Positions 8,323 to 15,227 of a DNA stretch of 61,159 bases are shown piece after piece. The stretch is from JBFMAI01 sp964462635. GTDB lineage: Bacteria > Planctomycetota > Phycisphaerae > UBA1845 > Fen-1342. Made by a program: the position numbers and the translations under genes. The DNA lies in assembly GCA_964462635.1 (NCBI GenBank), contig CAYWYJ010000006.1, positions 1 through 61,159 on the forward strand, in the 5' to 3' direction. The notes under the pieces were generated by a model. That model was not told the DNA's origin. It worked only from the letters and a program-made list of their open reading frames with translations, and searched no databases. Every line of letters starts with the position of its first letter. Position 1 is the first letter of the stretch.

Positions 8323-9483
8323 TCACTCCGGCCGCACGTGGCCGCTCACGCGGAAGTCCACTGCCAGCGGCAGGTGGTCGTACGTGCGGCCGGTGTCGTC
8401 GGCGGTGACGTCGAAGCGCTGGAGCCCCGCCGCTTGCAGATCCAGGTCGCTCATTGCGACCGTGTTCAGGACGAAGCTGTGGGCGGGTTCGAGCACGCTG
8501 TCGCTGTAGATGATGAAGTCGAGCCTCCCGGGCGGCCAACGGTCGTTGTCATCGCGCCAAGTGTACTCGTCCGCCCCGTCCACGTTGTGCCGCGGGCGAA
8601 GATCCGTGAACAAGGTGTCGTCCCAATCCGGCGGCGCGTCGGGCCCATAGGCCGCCTCGTCCACGATGTCCCCTTCCAGCAGCGTGTGCACCGGGCCGAA
8701 ACCGCCGACAATGTTGAGGTCGCCGGCCACGATGATCGGCGTGCCGGGCGGCAGGTCCACGTGGCCGCCGGGCGCCCGCGCGTCCCGGACCCACGCCGCG
8801 ATCGCGTCGGATTGCTTCTGTCGTTGCGGGTCGTTCGCTTCGCCGCCGCAACACTTGTAGTGGTTGTTGAACACATAGAGGTCCACGTGGAAACGGTCGT
8901 CCGGCAGGTCAACGAGCGCGATGGCCTGTTTGCGGTCGCCGGGGGGCGTGGTGTCCTTGAGCGTCATCCGGAGCGGGTACTTGCTCACGATGACGTTGTC
9001 GCTGCCTTGCCAGGCGTGCCAGGTCGCGCCGGGCGGCGGCGGCAGCGCCGCGTTCATCACCTCGACGACCTCGGAAGCCGTCCGGGCCCGCGCCCCCTCC
9101 TTGCCGCGGTCTTCCGGGTGCAAACCGATCTCCTGCAACGCCAGCACGTCCGGGTTCAGGGCCCGCACCAGCCGGACGAACTTCGCCGCCTGCACCGGCG
9201 ACACGTCGTCGAAGATCGTGTTCCACAGCACGTTGTACGTAACGAAACGCAGGTCGGCGGCGGGGGCACGGTCCAGAAAGGTCCCGGTGGTCGGCGGGGC
9301 CGGCCACGCCACGGCCGGCGGCGTGGCGGCCCGCGTCGGCATTCCGCTTCCGTCGAGCGGGGGCGGCGGGGCGGGCGGCGGCGCCATCCGCCGTTCGCAG
9401 CCCCCAAGGCCAAGGGCCAGCCCCCACACCACCAGCCACGCCGGACACGGGTTACTCATCCGCAGTGTACACAACGCCCTCAT
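8323..9483 (-). CDS. Endonuclease/exonuclease/phosphatase-fold lipoprotein
   Basis: A 386-residue protein with a lipoprotein signal (VVWGLALGLGGC, Cys at 29), so it is probably membrane-anchored outside the cytoplasm. The EEP fold is clear: RFVTYNVLWN (Asn), LALQEIG (metal Glu), VFNNHYKC, IVAGDLNIVGG (GDLN), RLDFIIYS and the terminal TYDHLPLAVDF (catalytic DH). The family includes DNases, inositol phosphatases and sphingomyelinases; the substrate here cannot be told. AAAGGA 7 nt before the ATG supports the start at 9483; a second in-frame ATG is at 9459. Confidence 0.88.
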   Translation of the reverse strand: MRALCTLRMSNPCPAWLVVWGLALGLGGCERRMAPPPAPPPPLDGSGMPTRAATPPAVAWPAPPTTGTFLDRAPAADLRFVTYNVLWNTIFDDVSPVQAAKFVRLVRALNPDVLALQEIGLHPEDRGKEGARARTASEVVEVMNAALPPPPGATWHAWQGSDNVIVSKYPLRMTLKDTTPPGDRKQAIALVDLPDDRFHVDLYVFNNHYKCCGGEANDPQRQKQSDAIAAWVRDARAPGGHVDLPPGTPIIVAGDLNIVGGFGPVHTLLEGDIVDEAAYGPDAPPDWDDTLFTDLRPRHNVDGADEYTWRDDNDRWPPGRLDFIIYSDSVLEPAHSFVLNTVAMSDLDLQAAGLQRFDVTADDTGRTYDHLPLAVDFRVSGHVRPE

Positions 9484-9649
9484 CGCGATTCCTTTGCAAC
9501 TCGTCTTGGGCCGGCCGTCGAAACCCGCTGTTCAGCCGCGCCGAACCGATCAGCCCTCTATCGTAGCAGAGCGATGCCGTGAGTGCTCGGCCGGCGTCGC
9601 CCGTCGGCCGCCGGGGCCGCCCCGGCTACGCCGTCCGGCGTCGCGCGAC

Positions 9650-9655
9650 TACAAT
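9650..9655 (+). promoter_or_regulatory. Putative -10 box (TACAAT) immediately upstream of mutM
   Basis: TACAAT ends 6 nt before the GTG start codon of mutM. A transcript starting 6-7 nt after it would begin at the start codon, meaning a leaderless mRNA. No Shine-Dalgarno is visible upstream of this GTG. Confidence 0.45.
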
Positions 9656-9661
9656 GCGTCC

Positions 9662-10477
9662 GTGCCGGAACTGCCCGAAGTCGAGACCATTGTGCGGACG
9701 TGCCGCCCGCGGCTGGAAGGCCGGCGCATCGTCGCGTTTCGTTCGCTGTGGCCCAGGAACGTCGCGCCCGGCGCGCGGACGGTCAGCCGGATGCTTGCCA
9801 GTCAGACGATCACCCGCCTGACGCGCCGGGGCAAGCACATCGTGTTTGAGCTCGCCGACGGTTGGCTGCTGGTCCACCTGCGCATGAGCGGCCGACTGGA
9901 ATGGGGCGAGGACCACGAGCGTCCGCCCGCGCACGTCCGGGCCGTATGGGAACTGGACGACGGCCGGCGGCTGCTGCTGTGCGACGCCCGCAAGTTCGGG
10001 CGGATCATCTACACCCGCGATCTGGCGGCCACAACGGCGGACCTCGGCCCGGAGCCGCTGGCCCGCGACTTCACGGCGGCCAGCTTGGAGCGGCGGCTGC
10101 GCACACGGCGCCGACAACTCAAACCGCTGCTGCTCGACCAATCGGTGATTGCCGGGTTGGGCAACATTTATGCCGACGAGGCCCTGTTTCACGCCGGCCT
10201 GCATCCGTTGCGCCGGTCGGACAAACTGACGACGGCCGAAATCCGTGGGCTGTACACGGCGATCCGCCGCGTCCTGCGACAGGCGATTGCCGCCCACGGC
10301 ACGACCATCGACTGGATCTACCCGGGGGGTTGGATGCAGAAGCGGTTGCGGGTCTATGGCCGCACCGGCCAACCGTGTCGCCGGTGTGGGACGCCGATCG
10401 TCGCGCTGCGGGTGGCCCAGCGCGGCACGCACGTTTGTCCGCGCTGCCAGCCGCTTGGCGGTCGGCGGACACGCTGA
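9662..10477 (+). CDS. mutM: Formamidopyrimidine-DNA glycosylase
   Basis: A 271-residue bifunctional DNA glycosylase/AP lyase excising 8-oxoguanine and other oxidised purines. The N-terminus PELPEVETIVR places the catalytic Pro and Glu immediately after the initiator, which fixes the GTG at 9662. Other motifs: RRGKHIVFEL (Lys), LLVHLRMSGRL, ARKFGR, LLLDQSVIAGLGNIYADEALF (helix-two-turn-helix), and a C-terminal zinc finger CRRCG...CPRC with RGTHVC in the recognition loop. Length is normal for the family. The asparagine synthetase gene begins 20 nt after its stop. Confidence 0.97.
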   Translation: MPELPEVETIVRTCRPRLEGRRIVAFRSLWPRNVAPGARTVSRMLASQTITRLTRRGKHIVFELADGWLLVHLRMSGRLEWGEDHERPPAHVRAVWELDDGRRLLLCDARKFGRIIYTRDLAATTADLGPEPLARDFTAASLERRLRTRRRQLKPLLLDQSVIAGLGNIYADEALFHAGLHPLRRSDKLTTAEIRGLYTAIRRVLRQAIAAHGTTIDWIYPGGWMQKRLRVYGRTGQPCRRCGTPIVALRVAQRGTHVCPRCQPLGGRRTR

Positions 10478-10496
10478 CACAGGGCAGTTTCGCAGC

Positions 10497-12407
10497 ATGT
10501 GCGGTATCGCCGGCATTTTGAGTCTGACCTCCGAGCAGCCGGTGGACACGGCCGCCCTCGACACGATGGCGGCCCAACTCGTCCACCGCGGCCCGGACGA
10601 CCACGGCCGTTACCTCGACCCGCGGGGCCGCTGCGGATTCGGGTTCCGCCGCTTGTCGATCATCGACCTGGCGGGCGGGCACCAACCGATCGGCAACGAA
10701 GACGGCACGGTCTGGCTCGTCTTCAACGGCGAGATCTACAACTTCCGCGAACTGCGGGCCGAGCTCGAGACGCAGGGCCACCGCTTCGCCACCCGGGCGG
10801 ACAGCGAAGTCATCGTCCATCTGTACGAGCAGCACGGCGAACGGGCCGTCGAGCGACTGAGCGGCATGTTCGCCCTGGCCATTTGGGACGAGCGTCGCGG
10901 CCGATTGTTGCTGGCACGCGATCGTTTCGGCAAGAAGCCGTTAAGCTACGCGGTGTTCGGCGAGCGGCTGTATTTCGCCAGTGAAGCCAAAGCGATCCTG
11001 GCGTTGCCCGAGGTGCCGCGACAACTGGATCCGCAGTCGTTGCACCGCTACCTCGTGTTTCAATACGTCCCGGCGCCGCACTCGATCTACCGCGGCTTTC
11101 GCAAACTGCCGCCCGGCCACCTGCTCACGGTGGAACACGGCCGACCGTTCGACGACCGTCCGCGAGCGTACTGGCGACTCGACCCGACGCCGTTCCTGGG
11201 GAACTACGCGGACGCGAGGGCCCGTCTTGGCGAGCTGCTCACCGCCGCCGTCCGCCGCCGGTTGATCGCCGACGTTCCACTGGGGGTGTTCTTGTCGGGC
11301 GGCGTCGATTCGTCGGTGGTTGTGGCCCTGATGCACGAGCTCGGCGTCACCCCGCTGCGGACGTTCTCGATCGGCTTCCCCGACCCGCGTTACGACGAGA
11401 CCGCCTACGCGCGCCTCGTCGCGCAGCGGTTCGGCACCGAGCACCACGAGCACACCGTCACGCCGCAGGCCCGCGAAGTCCTGGACACCCTGGCGTGGCA
11501 CTACGACGAGCCCTTCGGCGACTCGTCGGCGATTCCAACGTACTACGTCTCGCGCTGGGCCCGCCAGGCGGTCACGGTCGTGCTCACCGGCGACGCGGGC
11601 GACGAGGCCTTCGCCGGCTACGATCGCTACCGCGCGGTCCACGTGGCGGCGAAGCTGGACGCGGTCCCGCGACCGCTGCGCCGCGTCTTCGCCGCCGCCG
11701 CCGCGGTCCTGCCCCATTCCCGGCCGCGGACGCGCGCGCATCGGCTCTACCGGTTCCTTCAGGCGCTGGGCGAGCCGCCGGCGCGCCGGTATCTGGCGTG
11801 GGTCAACGTCTTCCCGCCGGCTTGGCTCGCAGCCGGTTACGGGCCGGAGTTCCGGGCCGCGGTGGACCTCGACGAGCCGGTGCGCTGGTTCGAGCAGCTC
11901 TACGATGCCGGCGACGGGGCCCCCGCCGCGGATCGGGCGATGGCCACCGACCTCGCCAGCTACCTGCCGTATGACCTGCTGACGAAGGTGGATATCGCGT
12001 CGATGGCGTGCGGTCTGGAGTGTCGCTCGCCCCTGCTCGACCCGGAGCTCGTCGCCTTCGCCCGGTCCCTCCCGCTCAATTGGCTGCTCGATCGCGGCGG
12101 CGGCAAGCGGCTCCTCAAGGACTGGGCCCGCGACCGCCTCCCGCCGGAGATTCTCACGCGGACGAAGATGGGCTTCGGCGTGCCGGTGGGGATGTGGTTC
12201 CGGGACGAGTTACAGGACCTCGTGCGGCAACATCTCCTCACCCCCGATGCATTCTGTGCCCGCGTGTTCGATCCGACGTGGCTCCGCGGCCTCGTCGAGG
12301 CCCATATATGCGGACGTGCCAATCACGAACACCCCCTCTGGGCCCTGCTCATGCTCGAATTGTGGGCCCGTCGGTGGCAACCGATAGGTTATCCGGCGTG
12401 CCGCTGA
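10497..12407 (+). CDS. asnB: Glutamine-hydrolysing asparagine synthetase
   Basis: A 636-residue enzyme converting aspartate, glutamine and ATP to asparagine. It starts MCGIAGILSL, so Cys2 is the glutaminase nucleophile and fixes the start. The glutaminase domain runs to ~215, with RGPDDHGRY and FNGEIYNF. The synthetase domain follows with the ATP loop FLSGGVDSSVV, LTGDAGDEAFAGYDRY and the late motif SPLLDPELVAFA. Length fits bacterial AsnB; related proteins also amidate surface polysaccharide precursors, so an exosortase/EPS-type role cannot be excluded. It follows mutM by 20 nt. Confidence 0.95.
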   Translation: MCGIAGILSLTSEQPVDTAALDTMAAQLVHRGPDDHGRYLDPRGRCGFGFRRLSIIDLAGGHQPIGNEDGTVWLVFNGEIYNFRELRAELETQGHRFATRADSEVIVHLYEQHGERAVERLSGMFALAIWDERRGRLLLARDRFGKKPLSYAVFGERLYFASEAKAILALPEVPRQLDPQSLHRYLVFQYVPAPHSIYRGFRKLPPGHLLTVEHGRPFDDRPRAYWRLDPTPFLGNYADARARLGELLTAAVRRRLIADVPLGVFLSGGVDSSVVVALMHELGVTPLRTFSIGFPDPRYDETAYARLVAQRFGTEHHEHTVTPQAREVLDTLAWHYDEPFGDSSAIPTYYVSRWARQAVTVVLTGDAGDEAFAGYDRYRAVHVAAKLDAVPRPLRRVFAAAAAVLPHSRPRTRAHRLYRFLQALGEPPARRYLAWVNVFPPAWLAAGYGPEFRAAVDLDEPVRWFEQLYDAGDGAPAADRAMATDLASYLPYDLLTKVDIASMACGLECRSPLLDPELVAFARSLPLNWLLDRGGGKRLLKDWARDRLPPEILTRTKMGFGVPVGMWFRDELQDLVRQHLLTPDAFCARVFDPTWLRGLVEAHICGRANHEHPLWALLMLELWARRWQPIGYPACR

Positions 12408-12441
12408 GTGGTGCGGCCCGCCTGGCTTGCGGCTGTAACGC

Positions 12442-12843
12442 ATGATTATCGACCAATCCGAGATTGATGCCCTGCTGTCGCAGGCAACCGGGCTGGCGGA
12501 GGAGGCGGGCGACCTGCTCGCTCCCACCGAGGCGCCGGCGGCGGTCCCGGAGGCCCCGCCGCCCGCGGTGGACCTTCCCGGCGACCCGGAGGTCAAGCGT
12601 ATCCTGCGGCTGACCGTGCCGGTGGTCGTGCAGTTGGCCACGCGGCAGATGGCCATCGCGGCGGTGCGCGACTTGTCGGTGGGGGCGATCATCGAGTTTG
12701 AGAAGTCGCTGGAAGAGCCGCTCGATCTGCTCGTTAACAACCGGCTGATCGGCCACGGTCAATGTGTGAAGGTCGGCGAGAACTTCGGCCTGCGCGTGAC
12801 CAAGGTCACCAGCCGGGCGCAGCGCATCCGCTCGCTCGGCTAA
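12442..12843 (+). CDS. FliN/FliY-type flagellar motor switch-like protein (orphan)
   Basis: A 133-residue protein beginning DQSEIDALLSQA, the EIDALL helix of FliM/FliY. The C-terminal SpoA/SpoA-like domain (~55-125) contains RILRLTVPVVVQLATRQM, PLDLLVNNRLIGHGQCVKVGENFGLRVTKV, the FliN signature. FliN forms the C-ring of the flagellar switch; here no other flagellar gene is nearby. A Pro/Ala-rich linker (~27-48) separates the two parts. The TAA stop lies inside the terminal inverted repeat of the adjoining family A element, so the last codons and stop may have been supplied by the insertion. Confidence 0.85.
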   Translation: MIIDQSEIDALLSQATGLAEEAGDLLAPTEAPAAVPEAPPPAVDLPGDPEVKRILRLTVPVVVQLATRQMAIAAVRDLSVGAIIEFEKSLEEPLDLLVNNRLIGHGQCVKVGENFGLRVTKVTSRAQRIRSLG

Positions 12844-12980
12844 ATGGGTATTCACGGTCGTGCGACACGGGAGGGCGAGGCTGTCTCCTGCGGCGACCCT
12901 GCCGGCCTGCCGAGCCGCGGCTCGCCGGGAGGCTCGTCCTCCCGGTTGGCGCCCCATGATCCTGAGTACCTATTTAGCCG
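12837..12980. mobile_element. Family A MITE-like palindromic element, 134-bp form (copy A1)
   Basis: Terminal inverted repeats CGGCTAAATGGGTATTCA (12837-12854) and its near-complement (12963-12980) flank a core GGGAGGGCGAGG ... GGCTCGTCCTCCCGG with an inner CCGAGCCGCGGCTCG palindrome. Counted between the AAAT tips (12842-12975) it is 134 bp, the same as the copy at 37.1 kb. It carries a 27-nt segment (12881-12907 region, CTGTCTCCTGCGGCGACC...) that is missing from the 107-bp copy at 13.7 kb. No coding capacity. The left end overlaps the stop of the FliN-like gene. Confidence 0.75.
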
Positions 12981-13076
12981 TAACCTCTGAATACTTCCGC
13001 CCGAAGAAGAACCCAGCCGTCTTCCGCGCCCGCATGGGGCAGGCTATATCAGCGTGAGCAACGTCGCGCCGACCGT

Positions 13077-13125
13077 GCCGCAAGGCTCCGCCTTGCGACT
13101 GCGGCAAGGCGGAGCCTTGCCGTAC
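13077..13125. repeat. Double hairpin repeat (CAAGGCTCCGCCTTG)
   Basis: GCCGCAAGGCTCCGCCTTGC is followed after a few bases by GCGGCAAGGCGGAGCCTTGC. Each is a hairpin and the two are inverted copies of one another. It lies downstream of the FliN-like gene and at the 3' side of the minus-strand DUF5658 gene, so it could act as a terminator-like structure for either, although no T-tract is present. Confidence 0.65.
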
Positions 13126-13155
13126 GGCCCGCGGCGCGGATTCGCGCACGCTGAT

Positions 13156-13647
13156 TCAGTAATGGGCCACGGTGGCGACGATCGCCGGGTCGTGGAGGCA
13201 AACCTCAACGGCCTCAAGGTAGGCCAGCCACCAGGCCACCAGCCCGACGTGAAAGGCCGCCAGCAACCACAGGGCGGCCTCAGCCTGCCAGTGCTCGCGG
13301 AGCCGATACAGGACCCCGGCCCCCAACGCCAGAAGCATCAGCTTGTAGGCGGCCATGACCCCGGGTCCCCGTCCCAGGGCTGCGGCCGCCAGGGTGTTCA
13401 ATTCATGGAAGTTCCCCCGCGCGGACTGAAAGTACGTCCACACCAAATCGCACAGGCCCAGGGTCACCACGACCCCGAGCAGCAGCAGTACGCGAAACGC
13501 CCGCGGGGTTGTGGCGGACGCGCTCGCCATCGCGGCCACGAGGTGGCGGCCGGGCCGCCGTTCGGCGACGGCGAGGGGTCTTCCAGGCCAGGCGAGGGTC
13601 GTCACTTCGCACCTTCCAAACGTGGCGCTCATGCGAAACAAACGCAT
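13156..13647 (-). CDS. DUF5658-like membrane protein (paralogue)
   Basis: Up to 163 residues with four hydrophobic segments (VLLLLGVVVTLGLCDLVWTY, MAAYKLMLLALGAGVLY, ALWLLAAFHVGLVAWWLAYL). CDLVWTYFQS...FHELNTLAAAAL parallels SLDILFTW...EVNTLADW of the protein at 7.8-8.2 kb, so it is assigned to the same DUF5658-like group of unknown function. The start is uncertain. A GTG at 13605 has GGAAGG 7 nt upstream and is a strong alternative, and the first ~40 residues look unlike the family. It stands alone between repeats. Confidence 0.65.
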   Translation of the reverse strand: MRLFRMSATFGRCEVTTLAWPGRPLAVAERRPGRHLVAAMASASATTPRAFRVLLLLGVVVTLGLCDLVWTYFQSARGNFHELNTLAAAALGRGPGVMAAYKLMLLALGAGVLYRLREHWQAEAALWLLAAFHVGLVAWWLAYLEAVEVCLHDPAIVATVAHY

Positions 13648-13720
13648 TTCGTACTATCGACCCGCCGGCCGCGATCCTTGATCCCGGCCGGCCGCGTTGC
13701 CGCGGGGGCTTCGTCCGCCT

Positions 13721-13827
13721 AAACTGGTATTCGCGGTCGTGCGAGATGGGAGGGCGAGGTGCCGAGCCGCGGCTCGCCGGGAGGCTCGCCCTCCCGGCTG
13801 GTGTCTTGTGATTCTGAATGCCCATTT
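13721..13827. mobile_element. Family A MITE-like element, 107-bp form (copy A2)
   Basis: AAACTGGTATTCG (13721-13733) and TGAATGCCCATTT (13815-13827) are imperfect terminal inverted repeats around GGGAGGGCGAGGTGCCGAGC...CTCGCCCTCCCGG. Alignment with the copies at 12.8 and 37.1 kb shows it lacks exactly 27 nt after GGGCGAGG. The remaining 82 bp up to the RND adaptor gene show only a weak GGGCGAGG remnant. Confidence 0.75.
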
Positions 13828-13909
13828 GGAATGCGGCACGCGCGGCCTCCCCGAAGGGCGAGGTTGACTCTCCAGCGCGACGTCGGCTGCGCCCCGCGGA
13901 AGAACCCCT

Positions 13910-15193
13910 ATGCACCGAACGCCGCTCCCGACCCTCTATCTTGTGCTTCCGCTGTTACTTACGTCCGCGGCCACGCCGGCCCCCGCCCAGGGCCCCGGCC
14001 CGATGCAGGTGGCGGTGTCCCCGGTGAGCGAGCGCGACGTGCCGCCCGCGCTGCGGCTGGTCGGCACCATCCGGGCCGACAAAACCGCCGTCGTCGCCGC
14101 CGAGGTTAGCGGCCTCATCGCGGGCTTCGACGCCGAAGAGGGGCAGTTCCTGGAGGCCGGGCAGGTCATCTGCCGCCTCGACTCGACGGTCGCGCGGCTG
14201 CGGCTGGAGGAGGCCCAGGCCACGTTGGGCGGGCTGCGCGCCCAACTCGAGGAATTGGAGAACGGGGAGCGGCCGGAGGAGATTCGCCGGTTGGAAGCCC
14301 TCGTCGCCCAGGCGGAAGCCCTCCTGGCCAAGCAGGAGTTTGAGCGCCAGCGCGTCGCCGGCCTGTTCGAGCGCGGCCAGAGCAGCGACAAGGAGAAACA
14401 CGACGTCGAGATGGACTACCTCGCCGCGGCGGCCAATCTCGCCCAGGCGCGCGCTCAACTGGATCGTGCGCGCAACGGCGAGCGGCCGGAGGTCATCGCC
14501 CGCGCGCGGCAGGCCGTGGCCGCTCAGGAAGCGACCGTCGCCCGGCTCCAGCGCGACCTCGACAAGACGCGGATTCGTGCCCCGTTCGCCGGGGCCCTGG
14601 TGGCCAAGCGGACCGAAACGGGCGAGTGGATCGGCGAAGGCGGCCCGGTGGGCGAGCTGCTGGCGATGGACACCGTGCGGGTGCGGGTCGATGTGCCTGA
14701 GCGGGCGATCGTCTTCGCCACGGTCGGCGCTCCCGCCACCATCGAGGTCGAGGCCGTTCGGGCCACGCAGTCGGCGACGATCACACGCCGGATTCCGCAG
14801 GCCAGCCCCGCCGCCCGCACCTTTCCCGTCGAGATCGACGTGCCCAACGCCGACCACGCCTTGTTGCCGGGGATGTTCGTGTGGGCCTACGTTCCGGCGG
14901 GACCGGCGGGACGGCGCCTGATGGCGAGCAAGGACGCGGTGGTCCCCCGCGGCACGAGCAAGCAGGTGTTCGTCGTGCGACCGGGGCCCACGGGCGGTTC
15001 GCTGGCGGTGCCTCTGGCGGTCGAGACGGGACTCGAGATCGCCGGCGAGATCGAGCTGGTGGCGCCGGAACTCCGCGCGGGAGACCAGCTTGTGACGCGC
15101 GGCAACGAGCGGATCTTCGGTCCCACGCCCGTAACGCCGATGTCCGCCGCCGCGTCCCAGCCGGCGGCCGGCCCGGCCCCGACGACCCCGTGA
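13910..15193 (+). CDS. RND efflux periplasmic adaptor (HlyD/AcrA family)
   Basis: A 427-residue membrane-fusion protein linking an inner-membrane RND pump to the outer membrane. A signal peptide (ending ATPAPAQ) is followed by a lipoyl-like half-domain VSGLIAGFDAEEGQFLEAGQVI. A long helical hairpin (~95-205) is rich in Gln/Glu/Ala with two NGERPE turns, and then comes the second lipoyl half RIRAPFAGALVAKRTETGEWI. Beta-barrel and membrane-proximal domains complete it. The Pro/Ala tail is typical. The RND permease begins 34 nt downstream, so the two form an export operon. No TolC-like outer-membrane gene is present here. The substrate is unknown. Confidence 0.93.
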   Translation: MHRTPLPTLYLVLPLLLTSAATPAPAQGPGPMQVAVSPVSERDVPPALRLVGTIRADKTAVVAAEVSGLIAGFDAEEGQFLEAGQVICRLDSTVARLRLEEAQATLGGLRAQLEELENGERPEEIRRLEALVAQAEALLAKQEFERQRVAGLFERGQSSDKEKHDVEMDYLAAAANLAQARAQLDRARNGERPEVIARARQAVAAQEATVARLQRDLDKTRIRAPFAGALVAKRTETGEWIGEGGPVGELLAMDTVRVRVDVPERAIVFATVGAPATIEVEAVRATQSATITRRIPQASPAARTFPVEIDVPNADHALLPGMFVWAYVPAGPAGRRLMASKDAVVPRGTSKQVFVVRPGPTGGSLAVPLAVETGLEIAGEIELVAPELRAGDQLVTRGNERIFGPTPVTPMSAAASQPAAGPAPTTP

Positions 15194-15227
15194 TTAGCGA
15201 GCCGTGCCCCTTGCGGAGTAGCTTCCG

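Noticed and set aside
12860..13057. Short peptides such as RLSPAATLPACRAAARREARPPG at 12.9, 25.8 and 37.1 kb
   Set aside because: They are translations of the same palindromic repeat in different contexts, not a small-protein family.
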